Both the position numbers and the translations under genes were made by a program. The notes below the pieces were generated by a model, which worked only from the letters and a program-made list of their open reading frames with translations, did not search any database and had not been told where the DNA came from. Positions 34,150 to 49,172 of a DNA stretch of 64,000 bases are shown here, piece by piece. The DNA comes from Microcebus murinus (taxonomy: Eukaryota > Chordata > Mammalia > Primates > Cheirogaleidae). Location of the stretch: positions 2,414,375-2,478,374 of the forward strand of contig NC_134126.1 in NCBI RefSeq assembly GCF_040939455.1, given 5' to 3'. Each line of letters starts with the position of its first letter. Position 1 is the first letter of the stretch.

Positions 34150-34580
34150 AAAACACCTGATGTGATCTTGTTATCCACCCTGATTACACTTTTAATAACT
34201 TCTTTTGGATTTTAGGATCAAACCCATGTTCTTTAGCATGCTCTCTTCTTCTCCTGCCTCTGGAGCCTTGAATATCAGATTTATTTCCTCCATTATTTCC
34301 TATGTTTTGGTCATAAAAATCTTCTGGCAATTATCTGAACAGAAAAGCACATTATTGCATAAAACTTTCCTGTCTCCCTGCCTTTGTTCATACTGCTTCC
34401 TATACCTCATCTTCTTTGCCTGGTTCATTGAGCAAGTACATGTTCAATTTTTAAGGATTAACTTATATTACCACCTCTACTCTTTTCCTTCCTTTCTATC
34501 TTAACCAAGTGGAAAGAAGTCATTCCCTCCTCTTTTATGTGTTCACTCCATATCCCCTGATTACTGTATTTATTAATTTC
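34150..34580 (+). mobile_element. L2 LINE (part before Alu)
   Basis: Pyrimidine-rich sense L2 3' text ('ctgtctccctgcctttgttc', 'cttctttgcctggttcattg'). It is interrupted by the Alu at 34589. Confidence 0.6.
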
Positions 34581-34588
34581 TTATCTTT

Positions 34589-36949
<2,361 letters not shown>

Positions 36950-37160
36950 GAATAATCATTATAATGTTTGTCAACTTGTATCTTGCTATGTACTAAATAA
37001 GATGAACTATTTGATTTATTATCACAGTCAAACCTATGAGAACAGTACTGGTGTGTACTCTCAGCTTCCACGTGAGAAATCTGAGGATACACAGCACATC
37101 AGTAAGTTAGATCAAGAGCACATAGCCAGCATGCAGGGTAGCTGGTATTCCAGGACTTCC
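36950..37160 (+). mobile_element. MIR SINE, degenerate
   Basis: 'cacgtgagaaatctgaggat', 'catcagtaagttagatcaag' and 'agcacatagccagcatgcag' fit the MIR central and 3' region. Confidence 0.5.
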
Positions 37161-37384
37161 TCCCCAAAGCTCACAGTATTAATAACTATTCAACATTGCT
37201 TTCCAAAGAGAAATATATTATGTAAAATCCATGCAAATAGAGAAATGTATAAAAATTAATAATTACTCTTAAAAAATGGAAAATGCCTAATTTACTTAAA
37301 AAGTAGAAAACCTATATAACAAATATAGATAGTTTGAACAATTTTTGAAAGCACAACAATGTAACTATAATCAACAATAAGAGT

Positions 37385-37570
37385 ATACATTAAAATAACT
37401 AAAAGAGAGGGATTGGAATGCTCCTAACATAAAGAAATGATAAATCCCTAAAATGATGGATACCCCATTTACCCTCATTTGATTACTTCACATTGTATGC
37501 CTATATCAAAACAATCACATGTACCATATAAACAATTATTATGTACCCAAAATAATTAAAAATAATTTTT
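37385..37570 (+). mobile_element. Old L1 3' terminus
   Basis: 'ggaatgctcctaacataaag' through 'aattattatgtacccaaaat' and an A-rich tail is the sense 3' end of an older L1 (L1MA/L1PB-like). Only about 185 bp was inserted or retained. Confidence 0.75.
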
Positions 37571-39239
37571 TAAAAGATTAGAAAAGAAAATTTAAAAAAT
37601 CTATCAGTTCTGTGTTTAAAAAATTCTCCAAATAACTATAGTTTTCGCAGAAATTTCTTTAAAATATTCAGGGTTTGAAACATTCAAGGTACAATTAATT
37701 TACATGCAGTCAAAGCTCTTTCAGAACATAAAAGACAAGTGAGAACTCTTAATTGATTTCATCAAGTCAGCAAAACATACCTTAAAATATGTCAATGATG
37801 GAACATTAAAAAAGAAAAATAACAAATAACATTTCATATGGAGAAAGATAGTGGCATAAACTTTAAGAAATATTTTAAAAAACGAAAAAACAATTTTCAG
37901 TTAGTGATCTCTCTTTTATTCCTTAAAGATGTATCTCTTACTGCACCTCTTTCCAACATTACTCTTCATGTAATTGGGAGAGTTTCCATATCTGTGCCAA
38001 ATTGTCTGTTGAAAATTGAGCACCATAGTTCCCCTTCTATTCTTTTATTGCAAGGACTGAGAGTCTGATAATTGCATTTCTGCCCATGAAAGGCAAGAGA
38101 AAAAGGGAAAAAGAAGCGGGATTCATTATTGGCAACAGCAACTATATCCCTGGTTTTAGAAATTGGCAGGCATAAACTTTTGCCAAGACTTCTGTGAGTT
38201 CTCTTGTGAATCCTCTCGTTCAGGGTTGTAGCAGTGAAGATTGTTGGGGAAAATATCCTGTGATTTCTACACTTACAGATTTCTTGAATGGTAGTAGCCC
38301 TTCTAGCAGTTTTGGATGCCTCTATTTCTCTGTATTAAATCCCTTCCAGACAGAAATATCTACAGTGGTTGATGTTTAATTGTTAGACTCCTGACTGATA
38401 TTTGTACCTCAAGGGGTCCTTGCAAGAACATAAAATGCAATCTGAAAAGAATATCTGACCTATTAAGATTTGGAGGTAGCAATGGTATCATCAGTCAGGA
38501 ATGGAATACTGATAATTGATTACATGTTATGGAAAAAGGAGCTCATTAAATTATTGGCTCTATTTTCCTGGAATACAGCATCTATTGAAGGCAAAAATTT
38601 GGGGGAGCAATAGCTTCTGCAATATAATGTTGTGGAAATGATTATAAGAATTTGTGGGTTGGCTGATAGTTCTCATTACAAAGAGAACTTACAGAAAGAA
38701 AATGGCAAGCTCATACTCTTCAGTTTTTAGTTCAAGACATGTTTGGAAAACTAGAGGGATTCTATAACTATTAGGAGACATTTTGTTACCTTTTTTTTAA
38801 CCAAATGGTTAGTGTCATCCAGGTCTATATTGATTTTCAGAATTCAAAATAATACACTTTGAATTCACAACCTCTTTATAATTTGTATATATATTTAGGG
38901 TGTTTATTGGAAAATATTGGGACTTATAAAATTGGAATGGGTATAACTGAGTGTATTGCAATGAGTTCCTATACCTATTAGTAGAACTTATTCTGTTTTC
39001 TTCTTTTATTAATAAGCAAGTTTTACAGATGCAATTTTCTTTTATCCAGCCTTTGCTGCAGTACACATTTGGCCTCTTATCATAGGGATTTGGCAATCTA
39101 ATCTGGGCTGCCTCTTGACTCCTTGCCTCCTATAACTGTGGGTGAACTGGTGTATTCTTATCAAAGGATAAACCTTTTGTGTGTTCCATATGCCGTTGCT
39201 CCCACTTGCTCACAAATAGTGCTCCAGAAATTTTACTGT
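37571..39239. other. Non-coding sequence, nothing named
   Basis: No credible gene. 38180-38760 is less AT-rich and could be an ancient LTR-element interior, but I cannot assign it. Confidence 0.4.
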
Positions 39240-39495
39240 CTTTATTCTGCCTCATTAAGTTTTTCTCTCTAGTAGGAATGATTCATAAAGATCATACTCA
39301 ACATCATCAAACATGACATAATTTCTCCTGTCTTAAAAATGCTCTTGTTACCCCACATCTATCTTCCAGATGCCACCGCATTGCTCTGCTCCCACGAACA
39401 CAACTCCCAGTGTAGTCAGTCCTTTTTGCTTCTAATTACTTTCCTTCATTCTCTCTTAAATCCTTTCCAATTAGACTTTCAGCTTCACTATGTAA

Positions 39496-39512
39496 CAACA
39501 ACAACAACAACC
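39496..39512. repeat. (ACA)n microsatellite within L2
   Basis: About six tandem ACA units. Confidence 0.85.
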
Positions 39513-40386
39513 AAAGTCACACACAACTTCTGCTGCTAAACCCAATGGTATTTCTCAGTCCTAATTTTGCTTGTCCTATCAGCTGCTGATGACATAAATG
39601 ATTCATCTCTGCTCCTTGAAACACTGCCTACACTTGACTTCCAGAGAACACTCTTTTCCCTCCATTAATCTCTCTTTCTTGGTCTCTTCTGCTCATTTCA
39701 GTACTATTAAACTTCAAACATCTTACTAACTACCCCCAAATCCATGATGATATCTTCAAATTTAAATACTGTCTATATGGTAATAACTTTCATATTTATA
39801 TCTCCTGCTTAGGTCTCTCCTTCAAATTATCTGGCTGCCTACAACACATCTTCTCTTAGATTAGAAATTCCTCAAACTTAACCTGTCCAGAACTGAACTC
39901 CTGATCCCTACAGCTACCAAACTTGTTCTTTCCTTGTTTTTTTCCCCCCATCATAGTAAATGTAAACTATACCCCATCTAGTTGCTCATGCTAAAAACTT
40001 TGGAATTTTATTTTTGTCATCTATCTATTGTATGTTATTTTGCCATATCACATATGCTTTGCTGGCAAATTCTGTTTAAATTACAAAATATATTTCTAAT
40101 GTAACCACTTCTCAGCATCACCACCTCTACCACCTTGGTTAAGTCTCCATTTGCTCTAACTGCAACCACTTACTAATGATTTCCTGGCTTCTGCTTTTGC
40201 CTGCCTACCACCTCTTCCATGATAATCTTTTAAAATTGTAATTCAAATAAAGTCTTCCTCCAATCAGAACCCTAGCAATGATCGGTTTTGGCTCCATACA
40301 GTTTCCTCTTGGACCATACTGGATATACCCCCTACCCCCATTTAAATTAGGTATTGTTTTATTTTGACTTCACTTCACTTTTCACT

Positions 40387-40409
40387 CTTTTTTTTTTTTT
40401 TTTTTTTAA
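40387..40409. repeat. Poly(T) run of about 23 bases
   Basis: Homopolymer inside the L2. No antisense L1 or Alu 3' end follows it. Confidence 0.85.
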
Positions 40410-40951
40410 CCTCTAGCATCTTTGTTGTTCTCAGAAGAAACCAGGTAAATGCATGGCTCACTCTATGACTTCTTTTAGGCTGTTATCCAAAGGTTTCCTT
40501 CTCAGTCCTACCCTGTCAATCCTATTGAAAACAATGAACTTCTGACATTTGCAATCTTTTTCTCTTTTTTATTTTTCTCCACACTATTTATTACCATATG
40601 ACCTACTCTACATCTGACTTATTCATTGTTATACTCTCCCCCTAGAATAGAAGCAACATGAAGGCAAGGACTTTTATCTGTTTTTCTCAGTATTATATTC
40701 TTATCACATAAAATATTGCCTTAATCCATAATAAGTTCTTAATAATACTTATTGAATGAATAAGTTTGCAAAGGGAGTATATCAAAAGGAAAAACTATTT
40801 GATCATGTCAATTGATTACATCTTTTATAATATTTAAAATATATTTTAATTAAAAGAAGATATTCAAGTAAAATAGAAAAAGAATGATCCACTTTTTAGA
40901 GACTGCTATTACCTATTTCAAAACAACAAGCAATATAAGAACATAGAAACA

Positions 40952-41273
40952 GGCTGGGCGTGGTGGCTCACGCCTATAATCCTAGCACTCTGGGAGGGTG
41001 AGTGGGGTGGATTGTTTGAGCTCAGGAGTTCGAGAACAGCCTGAGCAATAGCAAGACCTTGTCTCTACTAAAAAAAGTAAAGAAATTAGCTGGATAACTA
41101 AAAATATATAGAAAAAATGAGCTGGGCATGGTGGCACATGCCTGTAGTCCCAACTACTCAGGAGGCTGAGGCAGGAGGATTGGTTGAGCCTAGGAGTTTG
41201 AGATTGCTGTGAGCTAGGCTGACACCATAGCACTCAAGCCCAGGCAACAGAGTGAGACTTTGTCTCAAAAAAA
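40952..41273 (+). mobile_element. Alu, full length, with TSD
   Basis: Dimeric Alu from 'ggctgggcgtggtggctcac' to an A-tail. 'aacatagaaacag' at 40940-40952 and 41274-41286 is the target-site duplication (one base shared with the Alu start). Confidence 0.95.
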
Positions 41274-41777
41274 AACATAGAAACAGAAAAATTTTTCTCA
41301 TGTAACTTAGCTTTCTCTTAGTACTTATCATTTCTAGTAACATTTTGTTCTAAAAATTCTCCCCAATTCAAAATGAGAAAAATAAATAAAGCTAAATACA
41401 AATGATCCAATAAAAATAATCCCAAGATAATAAAAGAGACAATGTTATTAACTTTGTAGTAATTGCCTAGAAAAACTAAGACTGGGAAACAAATAATTAA
41501 TGAATTACAGCAATAAAATATAGAAATGGAATTTAAACACAGGTTTTCTTCTTTTAAAGCCTGAACTTGTAACCACCACATAATATTTCCTTGTCCTAAA
41601 AAAATCTTGCAGGAAATCATAGTATTTATTGATAGAATCTTAGTTTTAGAAAAAATTAAATATATTAGTGAATAATATGACAACATTAAAATCATGCAAA
41701 GAATAGGATATTTAAGAAAATAAAAATTGAAAATAGATTACAAAACACGATATTCAAAAAGATCAAAACAAATAGTT

Positions 41778-42035
41778 ACATCACTAACCAATATTATACT
41801 TACTTAAGACTTGAAGGATATACTAATGTATATACTAATGTATATACTTCTTAATGTATATACTATAGTATGTACTATACTATATACTATAGTATGTACT
41901 ATACTATATACTGAAGGAAGTATATACATTAGTATATACATTAATATATACTATACTTGAAGGAAGTATATACATTAGTATATACATTAGTATATCTTTC
42001 AAGTCTTAAGTAAGTATAATAATGGTTAATGATGT
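41778..42035. repeat. 258-bp inverted repeat with 73-bp arms
   Basis: The left arm (41778-41850) and the reverse complement of the right arm (41963-42035) match at 70 of 73 positions without gaps. The 112-bp spacer is itself repetitive. A 24-bp unit is present twice at 41864-41911, and a unit of about 32 bp starting 'tgaaggaagtatatacatta' occurs twice (from about 41912 and from about 41959). It resembles no terminal inverted repeat that I know and holds no gene. Confidence 0.95.
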
Positions 42036-42199
42036 TACCATTAATTTTTGTATTTTTCTGTAACCATTCAGAATTTTAAAATTTTATTTTATTTTTTTAT
42101 TTGTTTTAATATTTTTTATTTGGGTCTTCTGGTGAGGACTGGAAAACCTGCTAGACAAATTATAAAAGACCTGTAGCACTAGAATTTTAAATTTTATTC

Positions 42200-42253
42200 T
42201 CTTTTGGGTAGATGCCTAATAATGCTATTGCTGGATTGAATGGTATTTCTATT
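42200..42253 (-). mobile_element. Isolated 54-bp sliver of L1 ORF2
   Basis: 'ctcttttgggtagatgccta' through 'gaatggtatttctatt' is near-identical to part of the antisense L1 at about 43188-43241, but with neither the 3' UTR nor a tail. It looks like filler DNA or the remnant of a deletion. Confidence 0.7.
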
Positions 42254-42516
42254 CTAATTCAGAAATGAAAGCAGTGCATTATATTAACCAAAATTTAACA
42301 AAAATTCTTCTTTTTGTGCTACCAGAATACTTAGACAAAAAAATCAGTTATCTTATTCTGTATGGTGTTCATCCCTAGTGACTGGTATAATTTTTTAGAT
42401 AGCTTTGTTTCTGTTTGAGCAATAAATATAAAATTTTGCAATATACTTCCAGATGTAAGTTGCTATAGGTTCTTCTAAATATGATTAAGGAAAGATGAAA
42501 GATAGATCATAATAAT

Positions 42517-42528
42517 AGAAATTATACT
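42517..42528. repeat. Target-site duplication, left
   Basis: 'agaaattatact', repeated at 43693-43704, brackets the twin-primed L1. Confidence 0.85.
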
Positions 42529-43435
42529 TTTTTCCTTTTATTTCATCATATTATGGGGGTACAAATATTGTTAGGGTTACATATATTGCCCCTGTCCCCT
42601 GCTCCATCCCCTCAATGTGCCAGAGATTCAAGCGTGTCCAATCCCCCGGCGGTGCGCACCACACATATTATGTAAGTACACACCCTTCTCCTCCTCCCCC
42701 TGCTCCTGCCTGCCCACCCCCCAATAAAAAGGGTTTTTTTTTTTTGACATTTTGGTTACATTGTATATCTTTGCCTCATAAGAAGGGTTAAAGTTATGCC
42801 CTTCCCCTCCAAAATGCTCGCCACATCCCTAAGATTTGGTCTCTCCCCCAACCCCGAATCCCTGGTGAACACTACCACCATTTGAGATCCATAGTATTAA
42901 TCAGTCAGTACCAATTTGATGGTGAGTAGATGTGGGGCCCATTTTCCATGTCTTGTGTTGCCTCACTTTGGATAACGGGCTTAAGCTTAATCCAGGATGC
43001 TATAAATGGTGCTAGCTTACTGTCGTTTCTTAGAATTGAGTAATATTCCATCGTGAGCATATACCACATTTTTATTATCCAATTATGAATTGACGGGCAC
43101 TTGGGTAGTTTCCATGACCATGCAATAGTGAACTGTGCTGCCATAAACATTCGGGTGCAGATGTCTTTATAATAGAATGTCTTATGCTCTTTTGGGTAGA
43201 TGTCCAACAATGCTATTGCTGGGTAGAATGGTATTTCTATTTATAGCTGTTTGAGATATCTCCAAATTCTTTTCCACAGAGGTTGCACTAATTTGCAGTC
43301 CCACCAGGAGTGTAAGAGTGTTCCTGTCTCTCCACATCCTCGCCAGCATTTGTTGTTTTGGGATTTCTTGATATAGACCATTCTTACTGGGGTTAGGTGG
43401 TATCTCATTGTGGTTTTGATTTGCATTTCTCTGAT
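42529..43435 (-). mobile_element. L1 3' segment, 'type A', antisense
   Basis: A poly(T) tail, the type A 3' UTR in reverse ('aatattgttagggttacata', 'gacattttggttacattgta'), then the last part of ORF2 including the Cys/His region. It stops at about 43435, where the strand switches. Confidence 0.92.
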
Positions 43436-43692
43436 GATCAAATTAAAAACTTTCTGCACAGCAAAGGAAACCATCAGTAGAGCAAATAGATAACCCACGG
43501 AGTGGGAGAAAATATTTGCTCTCTACAACTCTGATAAAGGTCTAATAACAAGAATCTATCTAGAACTTAAAAGAATTAACAAGAAAACATCAAACAATCC
43601 CATCAAGAAATGGGCAATGGAAACTTCTCCAAAGAAGACAGAATAATGGCCTGCAAACATATAAAAAGATACTCAACATCTCTAATCATCAG
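43436..43692 (+). mobile_element. L1 5' segment, inverted partner
   Basis: Sense L1 ORF2 text from the '[12 protein letters not shown]' region to 'SLIIRE'. It is the segment directly upstream of the antisense part, with a 3-base shared junction ('gat'). With the flanking duplications this is a textbook twin-primed insertion of about 1.16 kb. Confidence 0.92.
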
Positions 43693-43704
43693 AGAAATTA
43701 TACT
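43693..43704. repeat. Target-site duplication, right
   Basis: Second 'agaaattatact'. Confidence 0.85.
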
Positions 43705-44920
43705 CTTATATCCTTGCACTGTATCAACAAATTTATGTATTGCCAATTGTGTGTTCCCTACATACAGATTGGCTGCTCTGTGTATTATCTACTGAAAAAG
43801 CTACTGCTACCCATACTGCAAATTTCCTGGACATGTTTCTTTATCATCTAGATTGTGTGTTCACAGGGAATGCAAACTAATTTTAATGTGCACTGAAGCA
43901 AAATATTACCAGTAAGGTGAAGCCACTAAAACATATAGCATATAAATTGTTTGCAAGCATTTCTGACTTTATGATTATCAGGAATTCTGGATGTTCCACA
44001 CCACTGCTCCTCCCCATTAGTATAGATAACAGAGATGAGCATTATGTTGGTAGCAAAAAGAGAAACTTATTTTTACACTCATTCTATAAGCAATAGCTAT
44101 GCTTACTTTCCGGTGTTCAGAAGAAAAATAATAGTCAACTTTTTTAAGTGCATTCTGATATCACACATCTTCTAGTGTATTTGACCATGGCTATGCCTTA
44201 AATTTTGTGAGTGCTTCTAAGTCATCCAGAAATTCCTCTATAATTTCCTGAGGGTTTATATCTTCTTTGTATACTGAGATATGCAGAATAGAAGCCACAG
44301 TGTCTGACACAAAGAAGTTTCAGAATAGTTATTTTTTAGAGGAAAAAACACATACCTATCTGACTGAATTATTTTCTAATGTAGTATTCCAGAATCAATC
44401 AGGGGAAAACAATGGATAAGCCATAACTTCCTCTATAGAATTAATTTATTTCATTATTAAGTTCATTGGCTTTAAAAAATAGAACATTATCTCAATTAGA
44501 ATTATATTCTGTTATACTATATTCTAGTTGTCCAATTTTATATAATATTTAAATATTTAAATTACTTAGAATTTATTTTGCTTTATGATATGAACTGAAG
44601 ATGACAGTCATTTTAGTTTCAAGTTTCTTGTAACTTGTCTCATTGAATGAATGAGTTATCATCTTTGTAAGTTATCATCATCGAATGAACCAAAAACTTT
44701 TATGAGATCTCGTGTGTAGATTTTATTTTATTTTATTTAAACTAAAGAATCATTCATTGTTTATTAAAATTCAAAGTTAACTTGGTTTCCTCTATTTTTA
44801 TTTTTTAAATCTATGTAACTATGCAACTCTATGTAAATTGTGCTCATATACAATCTCATGAAAGGGCTGTCACTTACTCTGTTTTCATTTGAATTAAATA
44901 CTAAACAACTCTCAATTATA
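43705..44920. other. Non-coding sequence, nothing recognised
   Basis: No gene or named repeat, apart from a short (TTTTA)n stretch near 44722-44740. Confidence 0.45.
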
Positions 44921-45029
44921 TTTATTTATTTATTTATTTATTTTGAGACAAGAGTCTCACTGTGTTGCCTGGGCTAGAGTGCCGTGGAGTCAGCCTAGCT
45001 CACAGCAACCTCAAACTCCTGAAACCCTT
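44921..45029 (-). mobile_element. Alu, 5'-truncated, antisense
   Basis: A (TTTA)n tail, then 'gagacaagagtctcactgtg' to 'cacagcaacctcaaactcct', which is only the 3' ~95 bp of an Alu right arm. 'aattata' at 44914-44920 and 45030-45036 may be the duplication. Confidence 0.85.
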
Positions 45030-45036
45030 AATTATA

Positions 45037-47240
45037 GACTCAGTTCCTCTATTATCCATACTAGCAAAATTTTATCTATTTCTTTTATTTCTATTTATTG
45101 TGTTTAGGTCAACCATTTAATATTAGATGAATTAAAAATTATCTATAAAATTAAAAATATTAATTTGATTGCTAGATAAGAAAGATGTTCTATTATATTT
45201 GGTAACAAATGCATCAAGTAATAGATAAAATTATTTTGACACATAAAAGTTTTCAAAACTGTGCCTTTTTAACACTACCAACTTAAAAAAATAAAATAAA
45301 ATGCAAATACCAAGAAGTAAAAATAAATAAGATAAATTAAAATATGTATAATTAATGCATCCTAAATAAAACATCCTTACAGACAAATATGAAACATTAT
45401 AATTGACAATAATGTATATATAAAAACTGAACAACTAAGAAGCAAGTATGAATAAAAGGAATATTAAATGCTAATGTATTAGCTAATGTCATTATGTATA
45501 AATGCTATGCCAATGAATAGGTAATACATGTTGGGTAAAACATTAAAACTCAGAAGTATATTAAAAATGCGAATTTCTATTTTGAATTGCTTAACTTATA
45601 AGAGCTCAGAAATAATACTTAAGGAAGCGAATGATATATTAATATGGCCAGTTAAATAAGGAGAAGAGGATATCCATATCCACTTTAAGTTGTTCATTCC
45701 TTTTTTTCTAGAAACTCTTGTGCAGATTTTAGTTCTCAAAGTCATATCATATATTTTAAGCTCTGTGTTTATAACTCTAATAGTCTCTGATGATCTCCTA
45801 TTGTATTTTGATATTTTTCCTATCAGTAACATTTGTACTGTCTACTTTTTTTCTGTTACGTCCAATTACCTTTATTGTGTGTCAGGTTTTGTCAGATTTG
45901 AAAATGGACTGCAGTCATTGGATGAGCTTCTTTACTTCTCTTGCGAGGGTGAAGTCCTTTATACTTGAACTACAAACAAAATTTTTGCCAGCGCCTGCCA
46001 CCTATTCCCTACTCCCACCACTTATGAGGCTCTGAGTTCCAATGCGTGTGTTTTTCTCACTGAGTGGTGAGGTGATTAAAAGCACAGTTCAAACTCTCAG
46101 ACACTCAATCACCTGCCCCCAAATTGGCAGAGTCACAAACAAAAATTAGTCCGCAGTTCTGGACTCACTTCCCTGAGACTCCTTCCTCCTCTGGATTCTG
46201 TCTCAGAAATACTTCTGTCTCTGCTGCCCCCAATTATGATTTTTTTGTTAAAATATTTTATTTAATTTTTCTCCTTGTCTTTAGCAGAAATGTGGCCCTG
46301 AATTACTTAATTCCTCATTAATGGATGCTGGAGTAAATTACTATTTTTAATAAATGTTTTAACACTTGGCTAAAATTGTCCACTCATTTTCTTTACTTTA
46401 TTAAATTTTTAAAAATTCTCATCACTTTAATTTTAATTACATTTAAAATAATGTACTTACATTGAAATGAAGATTTTGTTTTATAATTTTCATTAAATGT
46501 CAAATTATTTTGATAAGAAACAAGATATATATCCTATATCCTAATATATGTTTTCATTACTTAAAGTCTAATATCTCTAAGAAAAGTTCTTATATTTTTC
46601 ACATAATAAACCACTTTATTTGTTCACAAGTTTTTTTCTTTAGCTTTCTCCTAGTTATTTTATATATTTGTGGCAAGTATGAATGAAGATGTATTTAATT
46701 ATGTGGCTCTCTATAATACATATTAGGAACAAATAACCCAATATGTTTAATATCAACTACTTTTCTATATTAATAGGCTTACTATTGATTAATAAATATG
46801 CTAGATGCAACCAATATGCTAATTATTTGTGATATTCAGAATATTTACTTAAATTTATTCTTAAAAACTTTGTTTTTATTTATTTTGAGGTATTATTTAG
46901 TCTCTTTTTTATATTTCCCCCCCCTTTATTTTTAAATAAAACTCCCAAGGAATCATTTCTCTGTTTAGTTTATAAATAATAAACAAGTTCATCAATTGCA
47001 TAAAATTATTGCAGTGACCAATAAGCATTGGTTAAGTGGGATTTCAGAATTTTTATTGTTTACTGAGATCTACAGATCTCTAATTCTTTTCCAGTTGAAC
47101 TCTGTCTTCCCTTCTGAATGCTGGATGTGTAAGAGTACAGATTGCTTCTTTTTATTTGTTTGTAGTTCTCTGGATCAAGAGGGTCTACATCTAACTTTTT
47201 TTATTGAATAAAAATTCCTAAATGCTGAGCCTGATTCCAG
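45037..47240. other. AT-rich sequence, unassigned
   Basis: About 2.2 kb. A less AT-rich part at 45880-46230 has short frames on the plus strand (45690-45968, 45790-46035) without domain features. No family or gene recognised. Confidence 0.4.
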
Positions 47241-47792
47241 GGTTGAATGAGACTTTTAGGGTTCTGCGAATGATTTGAACATATTTGCACATAGGAAAGA
47301 TGTGAATAAATGTGTACATAAGGGTGGACAATGTCAGACGACACTGGGAGTCCACACATTTCACTTTATAGTGGCCTCTCACCACGGACACGCAGATTTG
47401 CCCTGTTTCTTGACCTGAAGCTCTGCTATGTTACTTGATTTGGTCAGGGGATATTAACAAATTAGGACACAGGCAGAGGCTTAACATGGCATTGTAAATT
47501 GTACCCTTCTCTTTATTTCTCTGCTATTTCCACAGAACATGTCAGAGCCAGGTAGGTGGATGACAACAGACAAATGGAGGTAAGCCATGTTACCCCAGCT
47601 GGAGCCATGCCAGATCAGCTGACTATCAGCTGACCCTAAATATATGAGTGATCCTAGCCAGGAGAGCAGACTCTCCTAGCTTAGTTTCCGTCAACTCAGG
47701 ATGCATGAACAAAATGTTTATTGTTCTGTGCCATTAAGATTTGTTGGCTGCTTGTTATGCAATGTTATTTTGATGATACCTAACTAATACAC
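47241..47792 (+). mobile_element. MLT1-like LTR (ERVL-MaLR), sense
   Basis: 'tacttgatttggtcagggga', 'ggacacaggcagaggcttaa' and 'agctggagccatgccagatc' then 'tgtgccattaagatttgttg' and a terminal 'gatacctaactaatac' follow the order of an MLT1J-type LTR. It is a relic with no internal genes. The 5' boundary is approximate. Confidence 0.65.
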
Positions 47793-49157
47793 TAACTTGT
47801 GTAAATGTTATTTATTTGTCATTAAGTAAAATGAGAAATTATTCTGATAAAAAGTTGAAAAATTTCTTCTGTTGAAAACAGCATATGTTTATATTTTACT
47901 GAATGATAGGTAGGTAGCTTTTGCACAAATTAGTACAAATATGTTGGATCTTCTTAATCCAAATGCAGATACATTTGTATGTATTTATAAATCTGTTTTA
48001 TTCCACTATATATAATGCAAAGGTAAATCTGACATGCATCTGATATGTCCTAGAACAGTCAGTCCAATTATTTATGGCTTGTGCTCATTCTGATTGTTTC
48101 AAGCATATATTAATAATTCTGATGGGTTGATACACATAGTCCACTAAATATTTAAAATCCCATCATCTCATAACATTATGTTATTATGGCAATAGAGTAG
48201 CATTTAATTCACAATTGTGTGAATTAAGAGAGTTCTATTTTTATGCCCAACCATACATTACTGTTATATTATCCACCTTAAGAATCAAAAAAGATATATA
48301 AGTATTTAGAAAATCTAAGTATTTCACTTTGTAAAATAAGTTTAGGTAGATGATTTTAAAGTTAAGAGTATCACCAATAAGATAGCATTTGGGAAGTGTG
48401 TCATTATGCAGTTCATTTGTGGCCCTGACAATACATTTGTTTCCAGTGAAACATGAGATTACCTATTATGAATGATATTAATAAGGCTCATGTAAAGAGA
48501 TTGTTTTCAACAGAGTTTTATATAATTAAAAATTAATATTTAACACTTGATTGTATAGAATTACACATTTATAAAAACAGAAAGTCATACTAGTTAGAGA
48601 ATTATTAAAAATGTTATTTTTAGTCTAATGTGTTTGTTTAAAGATAATATATTGAATGCATTAATGTTTGTTTACTTTTTTGTTTTAACGATGCCAAAGT
48701 ATTTTGACTGTAAGTTGTGGGTATACAGTTATGATATGACATTAGAACAATTTCTTGTGAAAACTATTGTAAAACATATTTTACTAATTTTGCATAAGTG
48801 ATATTTTATACAAGGGGAGAAATTTAAAATTTACCATAAAGATTCAATGATCTAGTAGTATTTATTTAGAAAAAAGGAAATAAAAATGTAAGAGCATTAT
48901 GTTGTTTAATGCACATGCTCCAGATATAATGTGTGAGCCTAGAAATTCCATTCTTTTTTCCTTATATTTTTGATTTCCCTCAATAAATGCCCCAATTCTT
49001 ATGCCATTTTATCTATCTTTTTTGTAAATCTTTAATATATTTATAAGTTATTTTATAGTTGTTGTCTACTAGATCCATTATATGTATCATATATGGATCT
49101 ACTACTATATGCTGGTTTTTTTCTTTCAATCATGTGTCACATTTTTCTACTTCTTCA
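47793..49157. other. AT-rich sequence, nothing recognised
   Basis: No gene, RNA or named repeat seen in about 1.4 kb. Confidence 0.45.
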
Positions 49158-49172
49158 CCTGTCTCACAAGTT

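Larger units (their letters stand above)
39240..40775 (+). mobile_element. L2 LINE, long fragment with RT region and 3' end
   Basis: About 1.5 kb of sense L2 in consistent order: 'attactttccttcattctct', 'gctgaacccaatggt'-type text near 39535, 'tatcagctgctgatgacata', 'ccagaactgaactcctgatc', 'atgctaaaaactttggaatt' and 'agcaacatgaaggcaaggac', with an end near 'taatacttattgaatgaata'. Stops and indels destroy the reverse-transcriptase frame, and the stretch around the RT 'GSVLGPLLF' block appears to be missing. An (ACA)n microsatellite at 39496-39512 and a T-run at 40387-40409 lie inside it. Confidence 0.75.

Noticed and set aside
39496..39512. Short tandem repeats as a possible CRISPR array
   Set aside because: Simple trinucleotide microsatellite in a vertebrate genome, with no spaced repeats anywhere in the window.
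41778..42035. Palindrome as terminal inverted repeats of a DNA transposon
   Set aside because: The arms make up most of the element, no target duplication flanks it, and no transposase or known MITE ends were recognised. It is kept as an unexplained inverted repeat.
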